A DNA stretch of 64,000 nucleotides. Source: Flavobacterium sp. SUN052 (GTDB lineage: Bacteria; Bacteroidota; Bacteroidia; Flavobacteriales; Flavobacteriaceae). Where the stretch lies: positions 930,001 through 994,000 of the forward strand of contig NZ_JAPQNS010000001.1 of the NCBI RefSeq assembly GCF_028867935.1. The letters are read 5' to 3'. Positions 8,629 to 17,419 of the stretch are shown here, one piece after another. The position numbers were made by a program, and so were the translations under genes. The notes under the pieces were generated by a model that was not told where the DNA came from, ran no database searches, and saw only the letters and a program-made list of their open reading frames with translations. Every line of letters starts with the position of its first letter. Within the stretch, counting starts at the first letter, position 1.

Positions 8629-11232
8629 ATGAAACCGGCTACACCCCCGCGCTGGGCTACGCACCTGCTCCGCTGGCTCTTTGCCCTCCACCGGGCCGAA
8701 GAGCTGGAAGGCGACCTCGATGAGCTTTTCCAGCAACGGGTAGGGGAGATGGGCTTACGGGAAGCCCGCTGGCGGTATGTACGCGATGTGCTGAGCCTGC
8801 TGCGGCCTTCGCTGCTGAAACGAGACAAAACGGAATATGCCAAACCAACAACAACTACAATGATCCGCAACTATCTGAAAATCGCTTTTCGCACCCTGAT
8901 CAAAAACAAGGGGTATTCCTTTATTAACATCGGCGGGCTAGCTGTAGGGATGACCGTGGCCATGCTGATTGGCCTGTGGATGTACGACGAGCTATCGTTT
9001 AACAAACAGTTTAAACACTACGACCGACTGGCTAAACTCTGGCAGTTTGTCAAATTCGATGTAGAGAAATCGTCCTACGACGCACTGCCGATTCCGCTTG
9101 CGAAGGAACTGCGCGACAAATACCCTGACTTTGAATCGGTGGGTATATCCGTGACGCGGAATGCAATTCTAGCGGCTGGGGAGCAGAAGCTGCTAAAAAT
9201 GGGCAATTACGTCGAGCCAGACGTCATCGACATGCTATCGCTGAACGTGGTGTCGGGAACACGGTTTGGCAACAACGATGTCAATTCGATTCTGCTGTCT
9301 CAATCGCTTGCCGACATACTGTTCGGCGCGGAGAACCCGCTTAATAAACTGGTCAAGCTCGACAACAAGCAGACGGTGAAGGTAGCGGGTGTCTACGAAG
9401 ATTTTCCAGCTAACACCACGTTCAACGACGTAACGTTTCTGGTGCCCTGGAAATTCTTTGCGGCTAATGATGCCGGGGCCAAACGCGACCAGGATCAATG
9501 GGACTCCAATTCATATCAGATTTATGCCCAGATTAAACCGGGTGCCGATTTTGACCAGGTTTCGGCTAAAATCAAGGATATCCGGATGAAGCTAGACAAT
9601 CCACCTGGTTACAAACCGGAGTTCTTCCTGCATCCCATGAGCAAATGGCATCTGTATAATGATTTCAAAGATGGAGTAAACACGGGCGGGCTAGTCACGT
9701 TTGTGTGGTTGTTTGGCGTTATCGGCATTATTGTTCTGTTACTGGCGTGCATCAATTTCATGAACCTAAGCACGGCGCGCAGTGAGAAACGCGCCAAAGA
9801 AGTTGGCATTCGTAAGTCGATCGGGTCGCTACGGAGTCAACTGGTTGCGCAGTTTTTCAGCGAATCGCTGTTGATGGCGGTGCTGGCCTTTGTGCTGTCC
9901 ATTCTGTTCGTACAGCTTACACTGCCGTTTTTTAATCAGGTAGCGGATAAGCAGATGGGTATACCGTGGAAAAATCCGCTGTTCTGGCTCGCTGGGTTTG
10001 GGTTCAGTCTGCTAACGGGTTTGATTGCGGGTAGTTATCCGGCCTTGTATTTATCGTCCTTCCAGCCTATCAAAGTGTTAAAGGGCATCATGCGAACCAG
10101 TCATTCGGCTACGATTCCCCGTAGAGTGTTGGTTGGTTTTCAGTTTACGGCTTCTGTTACACTGATCATCGGCACCATCATCGTCTTTCGACAGATTGAG
10201 CATGCCAAAGACCGTCCGGTGGGCTACAGTCGGAGCGGATTGATCGAAATCGGCATGAACGCGCCCGAGCTGTACAACTATTACACGTCTTTACATACTG
10301 AGTTGCTGAACACGGGGGCCGTAGCGGGCATGTCCGAATCATCAAACTCAATAACCGTACAAGCTGGAGGCACAACGAATATTACCTGGAAAGGGAAGAA
10401 GACCGACAGTAAGCCACTGGTGATGAGCAATTACGTAACCCATGATTTCGGCCAAACGGTAGGCTGGCAAATCAAAGAAGGTCGTGATTTTTCACGCAAT
10501 TTCACGACCGATAGCTCCTCAATGATCTTGAATGAAGCATTGGTCAAGTTAATGGGCTTCCAGCATCCCGTTGGTGAAATTGTTCGGCAAAGTGGTCGTG
10601 ACTACAAGGTGATTGGCGTCATTAAAGACATGATAAAAGAAGACCCGTTCAAGCCCGTGAATCCGTCTTTTTTCGCGGTCAGCTACCAGAATGTCAATAC
10701 CATCAATATTCGACTGGCTCCTCAAGTGTCGGCTCACGAAGCACTGGCGAAAGTAGAACAGGTGTTTAAGCGTTACAGTCCCGACGCACCCTTCGACTAT
10801 AAATTCGTAGATGATAAGTATTCCCAGAAATTCGGCATCGAAGAACGTATTGGTCGATTAGCCGGTGGGTTCGCGATTCTGGCTATCCTGATTAGTTGCC
10901 TGGGCTTGTTCGGTCTGGCGTCGTACATGGCTGAGCAACGGACTAAGGAAATCGGTATTCGGAAAATACTGGGCGCTTCGGTGTTCAACGTCTGGGGCTT
11001 GCTCTCAAAAGAGTTTGTCATACTGGTAGCGATCGCCTTCTGTCTGGCAGCTCCGCTGGCCTATTATGTGCTTTCAGACTGGCTCAAGAATTATCAATAC
11101 CGCACCGAACTCTCTTGGTGGATTTTTGCCCTTTCCGGGGCAGGAGCGTTGGGCGTTACCTTATTAACCATCAGCTTTCAGGCCATCAAAGCCGCTCTGA
11201 TGGACCCGGTGAAAAGCCTGCGGAGCGAATAG
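8629..11232 (+). CDS. FtsX-like ABC permease with permease prefix domain (copy 2)
   Basis: 867 residues, starting three bases after the previous stop (a GTG at 8626 is an alternative). It has the same architecture as copy 1: prefix domain (EELEGDLDELFQQRVGEMG), helix KGYSFINIGGLAVGMTVAML, large periplasmic domain, helices around LACINFMNLSTARS with KRAKEVGIRKSIGS, a second half, and C-terminal EQRTKEIGIRKILGAS. The first 300 or so coding bases are almost identical to those of copy 3, while the periplasmic parts differ strongly. It forms one operon with padR and the other two permeases. Confidence 0.92.
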   Translation: MKPATPPRWATHLLRWLFALHRAEELEGDLDELFQQRVGEMGLREARWRYVRDVLSLLRPSLLKRDKTEYAKPTTTTMIRNYLKIAFRTLIKNKGYSFINIGGLAVGMTVAMLIGLWMYDELSFNKQFKHYDRLAKLWQFVKFDVEKSSYDALPIPLAKELRDKYPDFESVGISVTRNAILAAGEQKLLKMGNYVEPDVIDMLSLNVVSGTRFGNNDVNSILLSQSLADILFGAENPLNKLVKLDNKQTVKVAGVYEDFPANTTFNDVTFLVPWKFFAANDAGAKRDQDQWDSNSYQIYAQIKPGADFDQVSAKIKDIRMKLDNPPGYKPEFFLHPMSKWHLYNDFKDGVNTGGLVTFVWLFGVIGIIVLLLACINFMNLSTARSEKRAKEVGIRKSIGSLRSQLVAQFFSESLLMAVLAFVLSILFVQLTLPFFNQVADKQMGIPWKNPLFWLAGFGFSLLTGLIAGSYPALYLSSFQPIKVLKGIMRTSHSATIPRRVLVGFQFTASVTLIIGTIIVFRQIEHAKDRPVGYSRSGLIEIGMNAPELYNYYTSLHTELLNTGAVAGMSESSNSITVQAGGTTNITWKGKKTDSKPLVMSNYVTHDFGQTVGWQIKEGRDFSRNFTTDSSSMILNEALVKLMGFQHPVGEIVRQSGRDYKVIGVIKDMIKEDPFKPVNPSFFAVSYQNVNTINIRLAPQVSAHEALAKVEQVFKRYSPDAPFDYKFVDDKYSQKFGIEERIGRLAGGFAILAILISCLGLFGLASYMAEQRTKEIGIRKILGASVFNVWGLLSKEFVILVAIAFCLAAPLAYYVLSDWLKNYQYRTELSWWIFALSGAGALGVTLLTISFQAIKAALMDPVKSLRSE

Positions 11233-11234
11233 CC

Positions 11235-13862
11235 ATGAATCATAAATCCCCACCGCCCCGCTGGGCCACTCGTCTGCTGCACTGGCTGTGCCCGCCCCAC
11301 CGGGCCGAAGAGCTGGAAGGCGACCTCGACGAGCTTTTCCAGCAACGGGTAGGGGAGATGGGCTTACGGGAAGCCCGCTGGCGGTATGTACGCGATGTGC
11401 TGAGCCTGCTGCGGCCTTCGCTGCTGAAACGAGACAAAACGGAATATGCTAAACCAACAACAACGACGATGCTACGCAACTATCTGAAAATCGCTTTTCG
11501 CACCCTGATCAAAAACAAGGGGTATTCCTTTATCAACATTGGGGGGTTAGCTGTAGGCATGACCGTGGCCATGCTGATTGGTTTGTGGATGTACGATGAG
11601 CTGTCCGTCAACAAAACATTCCAGCACTATGACCGCATTGCGCAGGTCATGCGCAACCGAACGGTGAATGGCGAAACCGATACGCGGCCGGGCTTACCCA
11701 TACCGTTGGCTCAAAGCCTGAAGACTAGCTACGGCCAGACGTTCAAACACGTTGAGCTGGCCTGGTGGACTAGCCTGCACACCCTTACGCTGGATAATCA
11801 GGTGTTTTCAAAGAGTGGCAAATTCATGACACCCGGTGCGCCCGAAATGTTATCGCTGAACATGATCAACGGTAGTCGGGCGGGGCTAACTGAACCGGCA
11901 TCGATACTGCTGTCGGCGTCGCTGGCGAAAGCCCTTTTTGGGGAAGCAAATCCGCTGCACAAGATCCTAACGATTAATAACACCATGACCGTTAACGTGA
12001 CGGGTGTCTACGAGGATATGCCAGCGGGGAGTAGTTTTGCCGATGTGCAGTTCATTGCCCCCTGGGACCTCTACACGGCGTCGACGGATTGGGTAAAGGA
12101 AGCAAAAGACGACTGGACAAACACCTCGTTCGAAATTTTCGTCCAGCTGGCTCCATCGGTCAGTTTTGCCGATGCATCAAGGTCGGTCAGGAATCTGCTC
12201 GTTGGGAAAAACAATACCTCGTCGGCTCAGAAACCCGAGGTCCTCTTGTACCCCATGTCGCGTTGGCATTTGTATTCCGACTGGAAAAACGGTATCAACG
12301 AAGGTGGTCGGATTCAGTTTGTCTGGTTGTTTGGCATCATTGGCGTGTTTGTGTTACTGCTGGCCTGTATCAATTTTATGAACCTCAGCACGGCTCGCTC
12401 CGTCAATCGGGCTAAAGAAGTGGGCATCCGCAAAGCCATCGGTTCCCGTCGGCAGGAACTGGTAGCCCAGTTCTTTGGTGAATCACTGCTGGTAGTTGCG
12501 CTCGCCTACGGGGTGGCCCTTGGGCTGGTATTTATGGCGATGCCCTTCTTTAATCAGGTTGCCGACAAGCAAATGGCCGTACCCTATACAAACTCGCTAT
12601 TTTGGGTAATGGGATTGGGGTTTGCCCTACTGACGGGCCTCATTGCCGGTAGCTATCCAGCTCTGTATCTGTCGTCGTTTCGACCCGTTGCCGTGTTGAA
12701 AGGAGCCCTTCGAACCGGCAAGAGCATTGCAACACCCCGGCGAGTGCTGGTGGTTGTGCAGTTCACCGTCTCGATCACGCTGATCATTGGTACGTTGGTT
12801 GTTTACCGGCAAATTCAGTTCGCCAAAAACCGACCTATCGGCTATAATCGGAATGGGCTGGTTTCGCTGCTCCTGAACGTGCCTCATTACGAACAACACC
12901 GGGAAACCGTTCGAAACGAGTTGATCCGGTCGGGTGCGGTGCTTGAGGTAGGCGAATCGGCCAGCCCACTAACCGAAGTCCGGTCGACCAATGGTGGTTT
13001 CGACTGGCCAGGTAAAGATCCGACGCTACAGGTCAACTTCGGGACAATTAATGTATCGCATGAGTTTGGTAAAACGGTTGGCTGGGAGTTTACCCAGGGG
13101 CGCGATTTCTCAAGACAACTGGCCACGGACTCGCTGGGAATCGTTTTGAATGAATCGGCGGTGGCGTTTATGGGCATGAAGGATGTCCTCGGCAAAACCG
13201 TCACCTGGAACGGAAACGGCTTTACTATCAGCTTTCATGTGATCGGTGTGATTAGAGATATGGTGATGGATTCGCCTTATGAACCCGCCACACCGTCGGT
13301 CTTTTTCATCGGTCCCAAGCCCGGTAAAGTCCTGACCATGCGACTCAACCCTGCCCGTAGCCCACAGGCCGCCTTGGTAACTATTGGCGATGTCTTGAAA
13401 GAACACCTACCCGATGCTCCGTTCAACTACACCTTTGTTGATGATGAGTACGACCAGAAGTTTCGCAGCGAAGAGCGCATTGGTACACTGGCGTCCATTT
13501 TTGCCGCGCTGGCAATCCTTATTTCGTGCCTCGGCATTTTTGGGCTGGCTTCGTTCATGGCCGAGCAACGCACCAAAGAAATTGGGGTACGGAAAGTGCT
13601 GGGTGCTTCGGTGCTGAATCTTTGGAGTTTACTCTCTAAAGACTTCGTCGTACTGGTGCTGATTGCCTTAGGTATAGCCACTCCAATCGCCTATTACGTT
13701 CTGGATAAATGGCTCCAGGCTTATACGTACCACACCACGATTGCCTGGTGGGTTTTTGCTATCACAGGCGTGGGTACGTTGTTCATTACGCTGCTCACAG
13801 TGAGTTATCAAAGCATCAAAGCGGCATTGGTCAATCCGGTAAAGAGCCTGCGGAGTGAGTAA
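11235..13862 (+). CDS. FtsX-like ABC permease with permease prefix domain (copy 3)
   Basis: About 875 residues from the ATG at 11235, two bases after the stop of copy 2. A longer in-frame reading from 11115 only covers the end of copy 2 in another frame. The order is as in the other copies: prefix domain (PPPRWATRLLHWL, EELEGDLDELFQQRV), first helix, periplasmic MacB-like domain, FtsX helices (LACINFMNLSTARSVNRAKEVGIRKAIGS), second half ending EQRTKEIGVRKVLGAS and VNPVKSLRSE. The N-terminal domain is nearly identical in DNA to that of copy 2. It is the last gene of the padR operon. Confidence 0.92.
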   Translation: MNHKSPPPRWATRLLHWLCPPHRAEELEGDLDELFQQRVGEMGLREARWRYVRDVLSLLRPSLLKRDKTEYAKPTTTTMLRNYLKIAFRTLIKNKGYSFINIGGLAVGMTVAMLIGLWMYDELSVNKTFQHYDRIAQVMRNRTVNGETDTRPGLPIPLAQSLKTSYGQTFKHVELAWWTSLHTLTLDNQVFSKSGKFMTPGAPEMLSLNMINGSRAGLTEPASILLSASLAKALFGEANPLHKILTINNTMTVNVTGVYEDMPAGSSFADVQFIAPWDLYTASTDWVKEAKDDWTNTSFEIFVQLAPSVSFADASRSVRNLLVGKNNTSSAQKPEVLLYPMSRWHLYSDWKNGINEGGRIQFVWLFGIIGVFVLLLACINFMNLSTARSVNRAKEVGIRKAIGSRRQELVAQFFGESLLVVALAYGVALGLVFMAMPFFNQVADKQMAVPYTNSLFWVMGLGFALLTGLIAGSYPALYLSSFRPVAVLKGALRTGKSIATPRRVLVVVQFTVSITLIIGTLVVYRQIQFAKNRPIGYNRNGLVSLLLNVPHYEQHRETVRNELIRSGAVLEVGESASPLTEVRSTNGGFDWPGKDPTLQVNFGTINVSHEFGKTVGWEFTQGRDFSRQLATDSLGIVLNESAVAFMGMKDVLGKTVTWNGNGFTISFHVIGVIRDMVMDSPYEPATPSVFFIGPKPGKVLTMRLNPARSPQAALVTIGDVLKEHLPDAPFNYTFVDDEYDQKFRSEERIGTLASIFAALAILISCLGIFGLASFMAEQRTKEIGVRKVLGASVLNLWSLLSKDFVVLVLIALGIATPIAYYVLDKWLQAYTYHTTIAWWVFAITGVGTLFITLLTVSYQSIKAALVNPVKSLRSE

Positions 13863-13878
13863 GCGCGGAGACAAATCG

Positions 13879-14073
13879 TTGGCTTTACGGTTTCAGGCTA
13901 TTATACTCTTTATCAGTCACCGGCTGCATCCACATTACTCGTCCGGTAGCGGTGTTGGGTGTAATGGCAACTTGCATAAACCCGACCGTTGGAGATGCGC
14001 CGTGCCAGTGGGGGATATTGGGTGGGCATTTTACCGCATCCCCTTTTCGGAGAATCTGGATCGGCTTACCCTG
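13879..14073 (-). pseudogene. Truncated duplicate of a cupin gene (C-terminal third only)
   Basis: This stretch matches about 195 bp of the intact cupin gene at 23143-23628, with roughly ten base differences counted by eye. It encodes the C-terminal part: GKPIQILRKGDAVKCPPN, the second metal-binding motif PHWHGASPTVGF, and the end ITPNTATGRVMW to NSLKP. The match begins sharply beside 13880 and ends sharply after 14073, so the signal peptide and the first cupin motif are missing. An ATG read just beyond the junction would give only a 68-residue fragment, so I call it a remnant of a segmental duplication. Confidence 0.8.
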
Positions 14074-14123
14074 CCGTACTGCTCTATCCAAGTCTACATC
14101 AGTAAATATGCTACATTTATCGC

Positions 14124-14795
14124 GTGAAACAGATCTACTCTACTCTCGTTATCTGCCTACTGCTCGGTACAACGAGCTTAAACGCTCAGATTATCAAGCT
14201 GGCGAAAGACAAGCTGACACCCAATATGGTGTTTATGTCGTTTGAGCGAATAATGGGTAAAGAAGCCCTCCGGGTCGTAAAGGATTCGACGATCCAGAAG
14301 GTAGATGAGCCGACGTTTGTACGGCTCAACGGCATTGACTTCATCAACGGCACCATTGAAGTGAAGGTGCTGAGTCGACTACTGAAGAACGCACCGGAAA
14401 CGGCTCGTGGCTTTATCGGCGTGGCGTTCCGAATCAACGAAGCCAATTCTAGCTTCGAAAGTATCTATATCCGCCCCACCAACGGCCGGGCCGACGATCA
14501 AATACGTCGTAACCATTCCATTCAGTACTTCTCTTACCCCGACTACAAATTTGATCGCCTGCGAAAGGAGGCCCCGGAGCGTTACGAGTCGTATGCCGAC
14601 ATGACCTTGAACGAGTGGATTACGATGAAGATCGTGGTGAACGGCCCCGAAGCGAAACTTTACCTGAACGACGCCAAACAACCCAATCTGCTGGTCAAGG
14701 ATATGAAGCATGGTGCGGGCTCTTCAGGGGGCATTGGCCTGTGGGTTGAAGTGGGCACCGAAGGCTATTTCACTGATTTGAAAATTACTAAGTAG
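14124..14795 (+). CDS. Secreted concanavalin-A/LamG-like fold protein of unknown function
   Basis: 223 residues, starting at a GTG (14124) directly ahead of a signal peptide (KQIYSTLVICLLLGTTSLNAQ), so the mature protein begins near residue 23. The pattern of beta-strands (NGTIEVKVLSR, GFIGVAFRI, FESIYIRPTNGRADD, EWITMKIVVNGPEAKLYLND, GGIGLWVEVGTEGYFTDLKI) resembles the jelly-roll of 3-keto-disaccharide hydrolase (DUF1080) and LamG-type domains. No catalytic residue can be assigned. It sits alone between the cupin remnant and a convergent hydrolase. It may bind or modify a carbohydrate; this is inference from the fold. Confidence 0.6.
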   Translation: MKQIYSTLVICLLLGTTSLNAQIIKLAKDKLTPNMVFMSFERIMGKEALRVVKDSTIQKVDEPTFVRLNGIDFINGTIEVKVLSRLLKNAPETARGFIGVAFRINEANSSFESIYIRPTNGRADDQIRRNHSIQYFSYPDYKFDRLRKEAPERYESYADMTLNEWITMKIVVNGPEAKLYLNDAKQPNLLVKDMKHGAGSSGGIGLWVEVGTEGYFTDLKITK

Positions 14796-14858
14796 TAAGA
14801 ACTGCTGCCTAGGGCAAAGTCAATTGAACCAGCCCAGGTTTCTTGTCAGACCAGTTAA

Positions 14859-15622
14859 TTAACAGGAAGTCAGCAATTGATTTATAAAAGAGGTTGTATG
14901 CGCCAACACTACATCCTGCGCTTCTTTGTGAGGTGTATGGCCACTACCGGGAATGATGAGTTGGCTAGCCTGCCCTGATACTTGCCGGACAATGCCCTTC
15001 ACTTGTTCTAGGCTACCGTATTCGTCCTGCTCGCCCTGAATAACCAGGACGGGGCATGTGATTCGAGGTAGGAAATTTTCAATGTTCCACGACTTAAATT
15101 CGTCGGATAACCAGGTGTTTGCCCAGGCCCAAAACACGGCGTCTGTTTTGTCTCCGTGATATTTTTGCAGACGCTCATTTAGGTTGGTAGTCCGGTAGGC
15201 TTCTACGGCGGTCTGGATACCGGTTAAGGTAATGCCTTCCACGAAGATGTGGGCTCCCTCTGTAATGATACCCACTATGCAGGACGGGTGTTTAGCGGCT
15301 GCCAGCAGTGCAATGGAACCTCCATCGCTGTGGCTAAACAGGATGGCCTGTTTAATGCCGCACTGCATGATTAACTCGTTTAGTATGTCAGCCTCTTTTT
15401 CGAGGTAATCAAGCCTCCGTTCGTGGTCGGCAAACGGACTGGATTTTCCATAGCCCTGCCGGTCGTAAACCAGTACATTGCAGCATGTTGCCTCCCCCAG
15501 TTTAGCGGGGAAGTCACGCCATAACTCAATGCATCCTAGAGAATCATGCAAGAAAATCAGGGTTGGGTATCCTTCCCGATAGTAGTCTGGCTAAGTCGAA
15601 GGGTTACGCCATCAAGTGCCAC
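14859..15622 (-). pseudogene. Alpha/beta hydrolase, frameshifted near its N-terminus
   Basis: The 5' part reads from a GTG at 15622 (overlapping the previous stop as TAGTG): VALDGVTLRLSQTTIG, then runs into a TGA at 15557-15559. The rest, ending in -TLLTSC at 14859, is in another frame that opens after a TAG at 15591-15593 and reads PTLIFLHDSLGCIELW, with nucleophile elbow FSHSDGGS and a late GSGHTPHKE histidine. Adding one G to the GGG run at 15575-15577 joins the frames as QTTIGEGYPTLIFLHDS, the usual entry to this fold. From the first downstream ATG (15551) a 230-residue product would lack the strand leading to the oxyanion hole. It is the last gene of a six-gene operon. Sequencing error and real mutation are both possible. 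Confidence 0.75.
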
Positions 15623-16494
15623 TATTTCGTTGCACCAGATAGCAAAAACGGTTCAGCACTGGCCCAGGCAGCCGGGAAATTTTCTAAAAAACAGCCGTGC
15701 CCGGTATTCGGAATAATACAGATTTGATGCTTCGGGATAAACCGACCGGCACTGACAACACGCTCAACGGGATTCCCCTCATCGCCGTCGCCCGCCATGA
15801 CTAAAACCGGGCATTTGATCATACCCAATAGCTCTTTACCGACGGTCACGTTATTGTAACAATTCGCGACCTGGGCAAACATGTATTCCAGACGGTTTGG
15901 CTCCGGCATAAGTTTTAGCTGTTGGTCCCAAAAGGGTTTGTCCATGGCCATCGCCTGCTTCGCCGTGAAGTTGAACTCTCTCAATCCCGGACGTAGCTCA
16001 CCGGCTCCCATCACGATCATTTTCTTTACTCGATTGGGGTACATTGCGGCTAGCTTATAGGCCGAATACCCGCCGTCGCTAAAGCCAATGACAATCACAC
16101 TATCGCGGGTAACGGCGTTTAAAACCGCCATCGCGTCTGTAGCCCGTTGCTCCAGCGTGAGTGGCTTGTTGCCAATTTCCGACTTTCCATGTCCACGGGT
16201 AGATATAGCTATGACCTGAAACTTGTCCTTCAGCTTATCGATGAAGTCAGTCATTTCGACGGTAGAGCCAAAGAGGCCGCCATGAAGCAGCACAATTGGC
16301 TGTCCTTTGCCGTACACTTCGTAATAGATTTTGGCATCGTTTGCCTGTGCATAAAGACCCGCCTTTGAATTATTCCCGTAGGGCACTGTATACACCACAT
16401 TGGCTGGCTGAAACGCTCTTCGTAACGGCTGTTGCGCCTGAATAGTGACACCTATAAGGAGAAAGGAGAGCGCTAAAAGAAGTTTGGAAAGCAT
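15622..16494 (-). CDS. Secreted alpha/beta hydrolase
   Basis: 290 residues from the ATG at 16494, which begins a clear signal peptide (MLSKLLLALSFLLIGVTIQAQ). A longer reading from 16722 overlaps the upstream dehydrogenase gene and is rejected. The fold is shown by IVLLHGGLFGS (oxyanion region), the nucleophile elbow IGFSDGGYSA, an aspartate in VMAGDGDEGNP and the late histidine in PNTGHGCFLE. Members of this class cleave esters, lactones or C-C bonds of small molecules; the substrate is not predictable. It lies 34 bp downstream of the 3-hydroxyacyl-CoA dehydrogenase gene in the same direction, and its stop overlaps the start of the frameshifted hydrolase. Confidence 0.85.
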   Translation of the reverse strand: MLSKLLLALSFLLIGVTIQAQQPLRRAFQPANVVYTVPYGNNSKAGLYAQANDAKIYYEVYGKGQPIVLLHGGLFGSTVEMTDFIDKLKDKFQVIAISTRGHGKSEIGNKPLTLEQRATDAMAVLNAVTRDSVIVIGFSDGGYSAYKLAAMYPNRVKKMIVMGAGELRPGLREFNFTAKQAMAMDKPFWDQQLKLMPEPNRLEYMFAQVANCYNNVTVGKELLGMIKCPVLVMAGDGDEGNPVERVVSAGRFIPKHQICIIPNTGHGCFLENFPAAWASAEPFLLSGATK

Positions 16495-16528
16495 CTGAAT
16501 TTGTAGGAAAGTATATGTCAAAGGATAA

Positions 16529-17386
16529 TCATTCGTAGTCGTAAAATCCTTTTCCGACTTTTTTGCCCCACTCTCCTTTGGTGAATTTTTCAACCACCGT
16601 TGGCGAAGGCCGATCGGCGGGGTCGCCACTCTCGCGGTATTTCTCCATGCCCACATGGTAAGCAAGGTCGACCCCAGTAAGGTCCAGCAGTTTAAACGGA
16701 CCCATCGGATACCCAAGCCCATTCATCACGGCCGTGTCAATATCCTCGTGGGAGGCTACCCCCATATCAAGGAGTTTAAGGGCTTCCTGTCGGGTAGCCT
16801 GCAAAAAGCGATTGACCAGAAACCCGTAGATTTCTTTATGCAGCAAAACGGGCGTTTTTCCCATTTTTTGGGCCGCATTCATCACCAGCTCAACCGTCTT
16901 TTCTGACACATGCGGGCCTTTCACGACCTCGACCAGTTTCATCACTAAAGCCGGGTTGAAAAAGTGCATATTACACACCCGATCTGTGCGAGTGGTGGCA
17001 TCGGCAATTTTGGAACTGACAATGTAGGAGCTATTGGTCGCCAGAATCGTATGCGCCGGGCAGAGCTTGTCCAGTTGGGCAAATAGCTTGCGTTTGATAT
17101 CGAGCTTTTCAACGATGGCTTCAATAACCAAATCGGCTTCGGCAACAGCCTCTTCGATCGTTGGCACAAAGGCAAGCGAACCACGAGCCTGATCGGCGGC
17201 CTCCTGAGTCAATTTCCCTTTCGTCACCCGTTCGCTTAGGTACGTGTCGGCGAACGAAACCGCTTTCTCCAGTATGGCTGAATTGGTATCCGTGCACATT
17301 ACCCGAAAACCAGTCAGGGCGGCACAAATGGCAATTTGGTGGCCCATATTACCCGCGCCAATCACTGCTATTTTATTTATTTCCAT
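16529..17386 (-). CDS. 3-hydroxyacyl-CoA / 3-hydroxybutyryl-CoA dehydrogenase
   Basis: 285 residues, the normal length for a stand-alone enzyme. The N-terminal Rossmann domain has IAVIGAGNMGHQIA (GxGxxG NAD motif) and an acidic residue after the second strand (CTDTN). ATNSSYIVSS and the catalytic histidine in NMHFFNPALVMKLVEVV follow. The C-terminal helical domain ends GPFKLLDLTGVDLAYHV and GKGFYDYE, as in HbdH/PaaH enzymes. It oxidises a 3-hydroxyacyl-CoA to the 3-oxoacyl-CoA with NAD+. Its operon also holds an IclR regulator and a transporter, and the divergent operon a hydratase and a CoA-transferase, so it should catalyse the oxidation step of this CoA pathway. Confidence 0.93.
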   Translation of the reverse strand: MEINKIAVIGAGNMGHQIAICAALTGFRVMCTDTNSAILEKAVSFADTYLSERVTKGKLTQEAADQARGSLAFVPTIEEAVAEADLVIEAIVEKLDIKRKLFAQLDKLCPAHTILATNSSYIVSSKIADATTRTDRVCNMHFFNPALVMKLVEVVKGPHVSEKTVELVMNAAQKMGKTPVLLHKEIYGFLVNRFLQATRQEALKLLDMGVASHEDIDTAVMNGLGYPMGPFKLLDLTGVDLAYHVGMEKYRESGDPADRPSPTVVEKFTKGEWGKKVGKGFYDYE

Positions 17387-17419
17387 GCTTTTTAAGCGAA
17401 TACGAGCGAAAACTTTTCC

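Noticed and set aside
11115..11234. N-terminal extension of FtsX copy 3
   Set aside because: It reads the end of copy 2 out of frame; the ATG at 11235 precedes the conserved prefix domain.
16495..16722. N-terminal extension of the secreted hydrolase at 15622-16494
   Set aside because: It overlaps the 3-hydroxyacyl-CoA dehydrogenase gene and would place 76 residues before an obvious signal peptide.
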